Source: Lachnospiraceae bacterium
Lineage (GTDB): Bacteria > Bacillota > Clostridia > Lachnospirales > Lachnospiraceae
Assembly (NCBI GenBank): GCA_017625815.1
Contig: JAGAKD010000204.1
Location: forward strand, 1-33,655
Reading direction: 5' to 3'
DNA length: 33,655 nucleotides
Numbering within the stretch: position 1 is the first letter of the stretch; every line of letters begins with the position of its first letter. The notes under the pieces were generated by a model. That model did not search any database and was not told the origin of the DNA. It was given only the letters and a program-made list of their open reading frames with translations. Positions 25,641-33,519 of this stretch are shown here, piece after piece. Position numbers and translations under genes: made by a program.

Positions 25641-26726
25641 TTATTCTGACAAATACTGTGCACTTGTTCTAAATGAAGTCACTGTTTTTTCTCCAATATC
25701 AAAAGAAACTTCTACCACAGCACCTTCATCAGTCTTACATACTACTGTATAATAAGCACGTATATTATTTCCACTAACGCCATTATAGTTTACGCCCACA
25801 TCCTGTGAGTAGATTTTTTCTACATTACCTAAGTTTAAATCATCCGCAACAAAAGCTTCTATGATAGCATCATATTCCTTTTGCTCCTCATCTGAAAGCT
25901 GGCATTCTGAACCATCTTCCCTTGTAATATCCCATCCATTAGTAAAAGTACCAAAAGTTTCATCCTCATAATTAAATACAGTTACTTCTCCTGTCAAACT
26001 ATCAACCCATATATCATATCTTTGATTGTCAGTTAAAATATGAGCTTGATAGCATTTTGAATCTAAAGAGTACATATCACGAACTTCCTCTGGAACAGTG
26101 TTATTTTCATATGGGATAATAACGTATTCACAAATTTCTCCATCTTCGGTTTCTATAACAGCCACACAACCATTTTCTTCATCATAATAAGTTACATCGT
26201 CAGCATCATAATCAATATCAGGATACAAACCAGCATCATTATTTCCATTCTCCACATCATATGCGGCAGGATCTTCAAGGAATATTTCCATATAACAATC
26301 CCCTAAATCCTGACCAGTATATTTTTCAACTGTCTCTTCGATAATTGGTTTAAGTTTTCCTAATCCTAAATCCTCCTGAGTCTCATTTGACCAATGCTTA
26401 TAGCTGATGTTACAATTATCCCAAGCTATTTCATAGCATCCTTCACTATTTGATACAATTTCAGCACCTTCTGGCAAGTAAATATTTTCATTTTCCTGCC
26501 AAACCTGATTAACTGTTTCTGCCTTAATCTCATCAGCTTGATTAGTTTCTTCCTGAACATCTACCTCTGTACCAAGCTCCTTCGCTGATTCCTGTAAATG
26601 CTCAACCTCAGTAACCTGTTCCTCCTTCATATTATGTGCCATGCTAACTTGTAATCCTAATGCACCAGTTACTGATATTGCCCCTGCCAGAGCTAATGTT
26701 GCTACTGCCGCTTTTTTCTTTTTCAT
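25641..26726 (-). CDS. Secreted acidic protein with PepSY-like repeats
   Basis: 361 residues. Signal sequence: MKKKK then a hydrophobic run to about residue 26; no lipobox. Mature part is very acidic. A repeated shape of the form YxIxVDSxTGEVTxF (as in RYDIWVDSLTGEVTVFNY) and the final VEVSFDIGEKTVTSF suggest PepSY-type folds, which inhibit or sense extracytoplasmic proteases; this is inferred from shape, not a firm hit. ATG follows AAAGGAAGTAAATGAT. It has its own promoter region, which carries the same direct repeat as the response-regulator and DUF885 promoters, so it is probably a target of the adjacent two-component system. Confidence 0.65.
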   Translation of the reverse strand: MKKKKAAVATLALAGAISVTGALGLQVSMAHNMKEEQVTEVEHLQESAKELGTEVDVQEETNQADEIKAETVNQVWQENENIYLPEGAEIVSNSEGCYEIAWDNCNISYKHWSNETQEDLGLGKLKPIIEETVEKYTGQDLGDCYMEIFLEDPAAYDVENGNNDAGLYPDIDYDADDVTYYDEENGCVAVIETEDGEICEYVIIPYENNTVPEEVRDMYSLDSKCYQAHILTDNQRYDIWVDSLTGEVTVFNYEDETFGTFTNGWDITREDGSECQLSDEEQKEYDAIIEAFVADDLNLGNVEKIYSQDVGVNYNGVSGNNIRAYYTVVCKTDEGAVVEVSFDIGEKTVTSFRTSAQYLSE

Positions 26727-26799
26727 ATCATTTACTTCCTTTCATTCTTTTTTTATTAACCATGGTAGGTATAGGATATAGTCCCTTTCTTACCATACA

Positions 26800-26826
26800 A
26801 TAAAGAAAAAGTAATCAAATGGTAAA
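26800..26826 (-). promoter_or_regulatory. OmpR-type direct repeat, secreted-protein promoter (site B)
   Basis: Minus-strand TTTAC-N6-ATTAC (26826-26811) plus a third degenerate repeat TTTAT after six more bases (26804-26800): an 11-base period, as for OmpR/PhoB-type dimers. It overlaps the stop codon of the kinase gene. The motif edge is 85 bases from the A of the ATG, the same as site C. Confidence 0.65.
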
Positions 26827-28209
26827 ATTTTTTGGAAGCATAATATTTACTATAGTTCCCTTGTTTATTTCTGATTTAATGTCTAACTGGCCCTTGTGAT
26901 ATTCTACAATTCTGGTGCATAATGAAAGTCCAAGACCAGTACGTCCTTCCTCACGACTTCTTGCCTTATCCACACGATAAAAAGGATCTTTAACACGTTT
27001 TAGTTGCTCCTTAGTCATACCGCAACCATTGTCTTCCACATAAATTCTAAGTTTTTCATTTTCTTCCTTAATACCCCAAATGACAGCACCACCATTTTCG
27101 CAAGCATAAATGGCATTTTGAATCAAATTACACAACAAACTATACAGCAAAACTTCATTAGCATACATGCTCTGTACACAGCTATCGCAATTAAGTTCAA
27201 CTCCTTTTTCTATACATAGGGCATTCATACGCTTTTTTATCTTTTCCTCTATATCATCCAACTTAATTTCTGCTATATGTATTTCTTCATTTCTTATCTT
27301 GGCCATGTCAAGCAAGGTATATGATAACTGTAGCAAATGTTTGCTCTCTTCCATGATATAACTCATACATTGTATCTTCTCATCTTCAGATACATTTGCT
27401 TTTTGAACATATTCAGCAAATCCATATATACTGGTTAAAGGACTTTTTAATTCATGAGCAAAATTATCAACAAACTCCTGTTTCACATCAGCTTCTCTTT
27501 GAATCAGCTCCATATTTTCCTGTATTTTCTCTGCCATCTGATTGAAATGTCTGCCAAGAGCAGCAATTTCATCCTTTCCCTGCTCAGATGCTCGACTTTC
27601 CAAATCACCATCCGCCATATTATCCACAACCTGTGTTAGTTCGTGAATTGGTTTCATGGCTTGTCTCAACACCACAAAAAGGAAAACAACTAAAGCCAAA
27701 GAAAAGGATAGACTAATCTCTAAATATTTTGTCTGTAGCTTATCCCAGACTTCTTTAAGCTCCGTTAGTTCTTTTTCATAGCGTAAATACAGTATTTCAT
27801 TTCCTTCATACAATTCACCCTGAATAGTGATTTTCTTTATGCCTTTTCCGGATATTATAAGTTGATTTTTACCAGGTACCTGTTCCCAATTTATGGAATA
27901 ATTTGCATCCTTTGGATACACACAGGTATCTCCTCTCCACAGGGTGAGGTATAAATTTTCATCATAATAATTCTCATATCTTTCTACAACTAATCTAAGC
28001 TTTGCGTCTGTGACATCACCTTGTTGATATAAAGTTTCTAAGCTTCTAATTAAACCACTAGTCAACATATTATACTGAGCTTCAGCCTGTTTTTGTTCCG
28101 CAACAATATCCTTCTTGTAAGTGAGATCAAATACAACATATATGCCAACATTTAATAGCATTACAAATAATATCATTGTAACCAAATATACTTTTTGCCA
28201 TAATTTCAC
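26815..28209 (-). CDS. Membrane sensor histidine kinase
   Basis: 464 residues. Helices at about 7-28 and 164-182 enclose a sensor domain of about 130 residues; HAMP follows (184-235), then HisKA with His252 in FAHELKSPLTS, N-box NLIQNAIYA (361-369), G1 DNGCGM (393-398), F-box DPFYR (408-412) and G2 GRTGLGLSL (422-430). All parts for autophosphorylation and transfer are intact. The signal is unknown; the sensor is not a recognised type. Start ATG 28209 is 11 bases after the response regulator stop and follows GGAGGAAACACAG. The third neighbour, the secreted protein, shares the regulator's site. Confidence 0.92.
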   Translation of the reverse strand: MKLWQKVYLVTMILFVMLLNVGIYVVFDLTYKKDIVAEQKQAEAQYNMLTSGLIRSLETLYQQGDVTDAKLRLVVERYENYYDENLYLTLWRGDTCVYPKDANYSINWEQVPGKNQLIISGKGIKKITIQGELYEGNEILYLRYEKELTELKEVWDKLQTKYLEISLSFSLALVVFLFVVLRQAMKPIHELTQVVDNMADGDLESRASEQGKDEIAALGRHFNQMAEKIQENMELIQREADVKQEFVDNFAHELKSPLTSIYGFAEYVQKANVSEDEKIQCMSYIMEESKHLLQLSYTLLDMAKIRNEEIHIAEIKLDDIEEKIKKRMNALCIEKGVELNCDSCVQSMYANEVLLYSLLCNLIQNAIYACENGGAVIWGIKEENEKLRIYVEDNGCGMTKEQLKRVKDPFYRVDKARSREEGRTGLGLSLCTRIVEYHKGQLDIKSEINKGTIVNIMLPKNFTI

Positions 28210-28220
28210 TGTGTTTCCTC

Positions 28221-28865
28221 CTACACTTCCAGACGATATCCTAATTTTGTAATAGTTCTAATTTCCTTTTCCAATCCAAGCTTTTTACGTAATTTCTGGA
28301 TATGTACATCTACGGTTTTGGTATCACCCATATAATCATATCCCCAAGCTAGTTCTAAAAGCTTATCTCTGGAAAGGGCTATATTTTTGTTAATAATCAA
28401 TACCTCTAACAAAGAAAACTCCTGTGGAGTCAAATCAATCTCCTTGCCCTGACTCAAAATTACTCGTTTCTTTAAATCCACGTCTACATTTCCAATATGC
28501 ATTGTCTCATCCCGTTCACTTCGACGCAAAACAACATTAATTCGTGCAATTAACTCTAACATCTCGAAAGGCTTAACAATATAATCTTCTGCCCCTAGAG
28601 AAAGCCCTTGTAGACGGTCCTCCAATTCTCCTTTTGCAGTCACGAATATAATTGGTGTTCCGGATACATGCGTAATAAAATCAAATCCAGACACCCCCGG
28701 CAACATTACATCTAAAAGAATCAAATCAAAGGTTTGGTTCTGTAATACTTCTAACCCACTTAAACCATCATAACAACAAGTACAAGTATGTCCAACCAAC
28801 GCTAAATTGCGCTTTACAAGCTCACTTATATGACGATCATCCTCTACAACCAATATATCTGCCAT
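28221..28865 (-). CDS. Response regulator, OmpR/PhoB family
   Basis: 214 residues. Receiver with acidic pocket E8-D9-D10, phospho-acceptor Asp52 (LLDVMLPG), Thr76 and Lys98 (KPF); winged-helix domain with DLTPQEFSLLEVL, SRDKLLELAWGYDY and TVDVHIQKLRKKLG, ending ITKLGYRLEV. A TTG two codons upstream (28871) is closer to the AAAGGAA ribosome site than ATG 28865 (10 bases), so the start is not settled. It is followed by its kinase. The promoter carries a TTTAC-N6-ATTAC repeat overlapping the -35 position, so autoregulation is likely. Confidence 0.93.
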   Translation of the reverse strand: MADILVVEDDRHISELVKRNLALVGHTCTCCYDGLSGLEVLQNQTFDLILLDVMLPGVSGFDFITHVSGTPIIFVTAKGELEDRLQGLSLGAEDYIVKPFEMLELIARINVVLRRSERDETMHIGNVDVDLKKRVILSQGKEIDLTPQEFSLLEVLIINKNIALSRDKLLELAWGYDYMGDTKTVDVHIQKLRKKLGLEKEIRTITKLGYRLEV

Positions 28866-28899
28866 CTGCAATCAATTCCTTTCTATAGCATCTTTAATC

Positions 28900-28931
28900 A
28901 TTATAACATTAAAAAGTAATCAAATGGTAAA
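28900..28931 (-). promoter_or_regulatory. Promoter and OmpR-type direct repeat of the response regulator (site A)
   Basis: Minus-strand TTTAC-N6-ATTAC at 28931-28916, then 10 bases, then TATAAT (28905-28900). The repeat takes the place of a -35 element, the layout of class II activated OmpR/PhoB promoters. The 25-base block 28911-28935 is identical to 26806-26830. Confidence 0.7.
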
Positions 28932-28935
28932 ATTT

Positions 28936-28973
28936 AAAAAAATCCCTATACCTCCACTTAGGAAGTATAGGAA
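28936..28973 (-). terminator. Terminator of the DUF3592-like pair
   Basis: Stem CCTATAC/GTATAGG with inner TCC/GGA and loop ACTTA, followed by seven T on the minus strand. The T tract touches the response-regulator site. It shares CCTATACCTCC with the terminator at 30385-30424. Confidence 0.8.
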
Positions 28974-29035
28974 CCTTATATATACTAATCAATAGATATT
29001 ATCTTGCATTTCACCAGGCATCTTATCAAGAAAAG

Positions 29036-29452
29036 TTACAGCCTATCTCTTTCACAAGTTGACATAAAATATGCTTTAATCGAAAGTAGTCCTATCAAAA
29101 TTGAAATGACACTTATTACAAAATTGGTAGATTTAGGATCATCTGGCTTCTTGGGGCTGATGTAAACCGTACATTCTTTCCCATCTTTCATAGTAAATGC
29201 ATTAAAACTGGAGAGCCCGATGTCCTCATAAAGCTCATCATTATATTCATAAGTAATATGTGCTACTTTCCTATTGCGAACCCCTATTTTTTGAACGTCA
29301 ATGATTCCTTCCACCCTATCATATTTTGTAATATAAAAAATGCTAAAGCCTATCAAAACAAGTCCCACAACAACAAATAATGCTCCTATCCATATAAATG
29401 CTTTTGATGAATCTTTTTTACCCTTATTTGACATATTACCATACAATCCCAT
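29036..29452 (-). CDS. DUF3592-like membrane protein
   Basis: 138 residues: helix at about 20-42, an extracytoplasmic beta-type domain (about 45-110) and a helix at about 112-130. The middle shows the pattern of DUF3592: VEGIIDV..., HITYEYNDELYED, KECTVYISPKKPDDPKS. Function unknown. ATG 29452 follows AAAGGAGAAGTGAGTAT; an internal ATG (residue 7) has no ribosome site. Second gene of a two-gene unit with a larger relative. Confidence 0.7.
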   Translation of the reverse strand: MGLYGNMSNKGKKDSSKAFIWIGALFVVVGLVLIGFSIFYITKYDRVEGIIDVQKIGVRNRKVAHITYEYNDELYEDIGLSSFNAFTMKDGKECTVYISPKKPDDPKSTNFVISVISILIGLLSIKAYFMSTCERDRL

Positions 29453-29488
29453 ATACTCACTTCTCCTTTAAATTCTTCTTTCAATTAA

Positions 29489-30238
29489 CTAACCGTTTAT
29501 ATATACAGAAATTACCACAACTACGACAATACCAATAAAAATCATACCAATCATAATTCCACCAAGTTTTCGTGCATTAGAAGCTTTAGGATCATATATG
29601 CAACGAGGATTTTCCGGTGAGATCATAAGTTTTCGTACTTCGCCTATCTTTGCATAACCTTTATTGGCATAGGATTTTTCATGGCTTCGATAAACTTGAT
29701 TTTTATATGTATATTCATATATTGATCTCTTTTGGTTGAGTTTCCCACTCCCAGAAGCATGTTCTTGAGAAATACATTTTCCCTGAACACATTCTGTCAT
29801 ATATTTCTTTGCTGCAAATGCGGTACGGAATTCACTCAGACATATCCCTAATCCCGCTACAAAAGCAAATGATAAAAAAATCATATCTTTATATGTTAAA
29901 GATGGCAAAAACGTTTTACTGCTGACAATGCCTACAACACTTAACATCATAAACACCACAAACAAAATGGCAAAATATCCTCCCATTCCACGACTAAGTG
30001 GCGATGGTCCTATTTGTCCACTTTCAGCTGTTTTAAATCTAAGCATGTTGATTCCCTCTAAATTCGCCTGACTTTCATCGCCCATAAACATCTGCCCTTT
30101 TTTTATTTCTAAACCAAGCATATTAATATCATCCGGGCTAAGACTCTCCATTCCACCTTCACATATTTTTCGAACCAATTCAGGATCCGATATCTTCATC
30201 CCAAAAGGGTTGTTATTTCCTTGATTATCCATATTCAT
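29489..30238 (-). CDS. Larger DUF3592-like membrane protein
   Basis: 249 residues. A soluble start of about 85 residues (PELVRKICEGGMESLSPDD, a helical acidic part without known family), helices at about 88-108 and 119-137, then a DUF3592-like domain with SIYEYTYKNQVYRS and RKLMISPENPRCIYD, and a final helix at about 225-246. The pattern matches the neighbour at 29036-29452, so the two look like related proteins with different front ends. ATG 30238 follows GGAGGAATATAA. Function unknown. Confidence 0.7.
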   Translation of the reverse strand: MNMDNQGNNNPFGMKISDPELVRKICEGGMESLSPDDINMLGLEIKKGQMFMGDESQANLEGINMLRFKTAESGQIGPSPLSRGMGGYFAILFVVFMMLSVVGIVSSKTFLPSLTYKDMIFLSFAFVAGLGICLSEFRTAFAAKKYMTECVQGKCISQEHASGSGKLNQKRSIYEYTYKNQVYRSHEKSYANKGYAKIGEVRKLMISPENPRCIYDPKASNARKLGGIMIGMIFIGIVVVVVISVYING

Positions 30239-30285
30239 TTATATTCCTCCATACTATCTATAAACTTCAAAATTTCATCAGTTTC

Positions 30286-30314
30286 ATTATATATCTATCC
30301 TATGTATTTTTCAA
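30286..30314 (-). promoter_or_regulatory. Sigma-A promoter of the DUF3592-like pair
   Basis: Minus-strand TTGAAA (30314-30309), 17 bases, TATAAT (30291-30286). Strong match; leader about 45 bases. No TTTAC-N6-ATTAC repeat here, so this pair is not obviously under the adjacent two-component system. Confidence 0.75.
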
Positions 30315-30384
30315 TAATTCTAACATCATCATTGTCCTAAATCATTTCATAATGATAATTTTTTATTCACCCTGCTTTTAAAAC

Positions 30385-30424
30385 AAAAAAAGTTCCTATA
30401 CCTCCATAACGGAGATATAGGAAC
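30385..30424 (-). terminator. Terminator of the DUF885 lipoprotein gene
   Basis: Stem GTTCCTATA/TATAGGAAC with inner CTCC/GGAG and loop ATAAC; seven T follow on the minus strand. Lies about 110 bases after the DUF885 stop. Confidence 0.85.
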
Positions 30425-30533
30425 CTATAAAATCTCTATTATCTAATTAATAGCACTATCCGTTTTTGCGAATATCCTACTTACTAGCGATAGCAGCCTG
30501 TTGGGCTTTGAAGATTGGAGGGATATAAATTAA

Positions 30534-32459
30534 CTACTTAATTGGAATTATTTTTTCATTTATATATTCTTCAACTTCCTTCTTCAATATAGAAAATTGA
30601 CATGGACCTGCATCAAGTATTGCCTTATGGAATTCAACCTCATCAAATTTATCTCCAAGAGCCTCTTGTGCATAAGTTTTAAGTTCCTCCATCTCAAGTA
30701 AACCTGTGACATACATTTGGTAATTTGCTGGTTCAGAAATAACATAGTCGTAAGCGGATTCAAGATTAATATTTAGACATTCATGGCCTTCCATATATTC
30801 AATTGCTTCTTCATACGACCAACCCTCATAATTCACACCAATGTCAATTCTGGCAAGCACCATTAGATCAGTTCTTGATAAGTCTCGTAAATAATCTGTA
30901 TAACCTATTTCACCAGAATATTTATCATAGTAACCATAAGATAACAGCTCTGCATAAGTTGCCCAACCTTCTATATATCCCATAGGATTAATCATATAAC
31001 GCATAGGTTCAGGCTCACTTGCTAAAAAATAAGTAAACTGGTACATATGCCCAGGCATTCCCTCATGGCCTATTATAGACCAAAACGGTAACGTATCACC
31101 ATTAATGTAAATATAATTATTTTCATAGCCATCCAGAGGCGGAACCATAAAGTAAGCAGGGCTTACTGAATCCTCAAGAGATTCATGAACATTTAATATT
31201 GTGTAATTTACATCAGGGCCTTCTGGGAATTTATCAAGACACATTTCACTTATAATTTCCACAGCTTCTTCTGGAGAATATAAAAGTTCATCAGTTATAT
31301 CATCCATTTTATTAATAGTTGAATCACTAAAAAACCATGTCCATACATAACCATCCTCATCAGCTGGTGATTGTTCAAAAGATACACCAGGATATTCACC
31401 ATTAATGGCACGCTCATGAATTTCTTTTGCAGCTTCAATTTCTGCATCTAACATTGCTATTATTTCCTCAGGAGTTTTATCTGTTCCAACTACACTCTTA
31501 AGAAGATATTCGTAATATTCCTTACCACCCTCATAGTGGGCAAGTCCCATTTCATTAGTACCTGTACCCTTTAGGCTTGTAAAGGTATCTATAACATTTT
31601 CGTAGGCAGGAATAACAGAGTTCATAACTGCATCATAATTTTGCTTTTTATAATCCTCTATTTTTTCTGGTGTCATACCCGGAACATCACCTATTCTATC
31701 GTTAAATGTAGCAATAAGCAGATTGTTTTCTGGGTCTGCAATGAAATCTTCACACTGCCTGATAACCATATCTGCATTGGAATCTTTCATAAATAAACCT
31801 TTTTCTGACTTTGTTTTTTCAAAATCAAGACACTTCTGATAATAATCTGGAGCCTGATTAAGTAATGTAATATAATCCTTCACATCTTCTTCATCATAAA
31901 ATGCATAATTAGCCATGGTTATAGGAAAATTTGTCTGTAATCCGCTATTATATGCAAAGGGCTCAAAAAAATATGGATTATCATATGACAAAAGCTCAGT
32001 TTCTAACCATTTATGAAGAATATCATAGGTAAGCTGTTGATCTTCAGTAAGAAGTTCATAATCAAATCCTTCAAGCTCCTTTATATCCTCCTCCAACATC
32101 TTTTTATCTTCTGCCAAAGCTTCTTCTGATAAATCAAACTCTCCAAGGGTAACCTCATCCATAGATAAGCCATAATTTTCAGGGTGGACTAAAGCATTAT
32201 GGAAAGTTATGGTATCCGAAGTTACTGCCTCCTCAAAACTTTCATCAAGGTAAACAGAAAAATCTTCCTGTTCTGCTATGGCGAGACTCTCATCAACACT
32301 ATCAGTTTCGGTAGCACTCTCCATAACGCTTATTTCTGTTTTACCTTCTTCTTCCTTGGTCGAATTTGTTTTTGTGTTTTTTTCACATCCAGCTATACAA
32401 AGCGTCATAGCAATCACTAATGCCATTGAAGTGATTTTTTTTAGTTTCCTTTTAATCAT
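30534..32459 (-). CDS. DUF885 lipoprotein (putative metallopeptidase)
   Basis: 641 residues. Signal peptide with lipobox TLCIAGC (Cys25), then a Ser/Thr/Glu-rich linker (26-60), so it is anchored on the outer face of the membrane. The DUF885 domain follows, with the gluzincin-like GHEGMPGH (464-471) and EGWATYAE (497-504), whose His and Glu residues fit a zinc site. DUF885 members are thought to be carboxypeptidase/dipeptidase-like; the substrate is unknown. ATG 32459 follows GAGGAGACATATT; an ATG at 32474 is part of that site. The promoter has the repeat found at the two-component system. Confidence 0.88.
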   Translation of the reverse strand: MIKRKLKKITSMALVIAMTLCIAGCEKNTKTNSTKEEEGKTEISVMESATETDSVDESLAIAEQEDFSVYLDESFEEAVTSDTITFHNALVHPENYGLSMDEVTLGEFDLSEEALAEDKKMLEEDIKELEGFDYELLTEDQQLTYDILHKWLETELLSYDNPYFFEPFAYNSGLQTNFPITMANYAFYDEEDVKDYITLLNQAPDYYQKCLDFEKTKSEKGLFMKDSNADMVIRQCEDFIADPENNLLIATFNDRIGDVPGMTPEKIEDYKKQNYDAVMNSVIPAYENVIDTFTSLKGTGTNEMGLAHYEGGKEYYEYLLKSVVGTDKTPEEIIAMLDAEIEAAKEIHERAINGEYPGVSFEQSPADEDGYVWTWFFSDSTINKMDDITDELLYSPEEAVEIISEMCLDKFPEGPDVNYTILNVHESLEDSVSPAYFMVPPLDGYENNYIYINGDTLPFWSIIGHEGMPGHMYQFTYFLASEPEPMRYMINPMGYIEGWATYAELLSYGYYDKYSGEIGYTDYLRDLSRTDLMVLARIDIGVNYEGWSYEEAIEYMEGHECLNINLESAYDYVISEPANYQMYVTGLLEMEELKTYAQEALGDKFDEVEFHKAILDAGPCQFSILKKEVEEYINEKIIPIK

Positions 32460-32532
32460 AATATGTCTCCTCATATATATTTAGCAATTATGCTATCATA
32501 GACATAAAATAACTGTATATTTTTATCACACA

Positions 32533-32559
32533 ATAAATAAATGGTAATCAAACTGTAAA
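32533..32559 (-). promoter_or_regulatory. OmpR-type direct repeat, DUF885 promoter (site C)
   Basis: Minus-strand TTTAC-N6-ATTAC (32559-32544) with a third repeat TTTAT (32537-32533), 11-base period. Downstream it continues TGTGTGATAA, close to the TGTATGGTAA at site B. The motif edge is 85 bases from the DUF885 ATG. Confidence 0.65.
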
Positions 32560-32726
32560 TTTTATCCATACATAAATATAAATTTTTATCCATTTAAGCA
32601 TAATAATACTCCATCGCATTTAATCTATAACCAATAAATAATTACATTTCCCTGCTATGCGCTCCACCATAAAACAGATTGCTTTGCAACGCTTTTTACG
32701 TCGTATTGCAACTTTTCTAGTAATAT

Positions 32727-32757
32727 AAAAAGGGAGCAATGGATATATCCATTACTC
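32727..32757 (-). terminator. Terminator of nadE
   Basis: Hairpin with a perfect core palindrome AATGGATATATCCATT extended by GAG/CTC (32734-32757), followed by five T on the minus strand, 20 bases past the nadE stop. Confidence 0.8.
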
Positions 32758-32776
32758 ACCTTATCAATTCTTTATA

Positions 32777-33502
32777 CTAGATTTCAAATCCCGGCATCGG
32801 CTTTACCTTAAACAAATTCTTCTCATGCAGTAAGTCAATACGCCTTTTCTTCTCAGTATCTTCCATAACACCGGTTCTAATATACTCATCCAACTCGGCA
32901 TATGTAAATCCTAAATTTTCCTCATCTGTCTTGCCACAAAGGCCATCTATCGGTGTCTTTTCCACCAACTCCTTCGGAAGTCCAAGCACTATACCAATTT
33001 CCTTTACTTCTGTAACTGTTAAATTACAAAGTGGACTAAAATCTCCTGCTCCATCACCATATCGGGTTGCATATCCAACCCAGTCTTCTGATAAATTGCA
33101 GGTATTTGCCACCCTTCCATTCATATTCTGCGAAACAGCATATAGAGTGGTCATACGAACTCTTGCAGGAAGATTGGTCTTTGCCTGTTCTGTCATTTCT
33201 GGCAAGAATTCAATGCTTTCAGTAATTGCTTCAACAGCTTGCTGTATGTTTATCTCATAATGTTTAATTCCTAAATGCTGAACCAGCTTATAAGACATAT
33301 AGATATCCTGCTGCTTACCGCAAGGCATCAAGACACCTATTACGCGTTCTTTTCCTAATGCTGCTACACACAAAGCTGCTACAACAGAGCTATCTTTTCC
33401 ACCTGAGATACCAACAACAGCATTGCAGTCTTTCCCATTTTCCTCAAAAAATTTTCTAATCCAAATAATACACTGATTTGTTACTTTTCTTGCATCAAAC
33501 AT
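32777..33502 (-). CDS. nadE: NAD synthetase, ammonia-dependent
   Basis: Amidates deamido-NAD to NAD using ATP and ammonia. 241 residues, the short form without a glutaminase domain. ATP-pyrophosphatase loop GISGGKDSS (31-39), NLSEDWVGYATRYGDGAGDF and the substrate region PIDGLCGKTDEENLGFTYAELD are all present. ATG 33502 follows GATGAGGTAGGTATT. It is 17 bases after the dapL stop, so the two are cotranscribed, a pairing of unrelated pathways. It ends at a strong terminator. Confidence 0.93.
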   Translation of the reverse strand: MFDARKVTNQCIIWIRKFFEENGKDCNAVVGISGGKDSSVVAALCVAALGKERVIGVLMPCGKQQDIYMSYKLVQHLGIKHYEINIQQAVEAITESIEFLPEMTEQAKTNLPARVRMTTLYAVSQNMNGRVANTCNLSEDWVGYATRYGDGAGDFSPLCNLTVTEVKEIGIVLGLPKELVEKTPIDGLCGKTDEENLGFTYAELDEYIRTGVMEDTEKKRRIDLLHEKNLFKVKPMPGFEI

Positions 33503-33519
33503 AATACCTACCTCATCCT

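Larger units (their letters stand above)
30239..30533. other. Intergenic region with terminator, promoter and a short open tail
   Basis: Nearly 300 bases without a gene. It holds the promoter of the DUF3592-like pair (30286-30314), an AT-rich stretch with an ATCATT/AATGAT hairpin (about 30345-30360), the DUF885 terminator (30385-30424) and, next to the DUF885 stop, an in-frame open stretch ending in a second stop. Confidence 0.6.
32460..32776. other. Intergenic region between nadE and the DUF885 gene
   Basis: 317 bases. It holds the DUF885 promoter with direct repeats (32533-32559) and the nadE terminator (32727-32757). Between them (32560-32725) there is a GC-richer patch (about 32655-32715) with the string TTGCAAC twice, whose role I cannot name. 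No open frame there has a credible start. Confidence 0.55.

Noticed and set aside
25439..25663. Minus-strand 74-codon frame filling the gap before the membrane protein
   Set aside because: It overlaps both neighbours, has no ribosome site and spans a clear terminator and promoter.
30340..30375. Fur box upstream of the DUF3592-like pair
   Set aside because: Only half of the palindrome resembles TGATAAT and the rest is plain AT-rich sequence; nothing nearby is iron-related.
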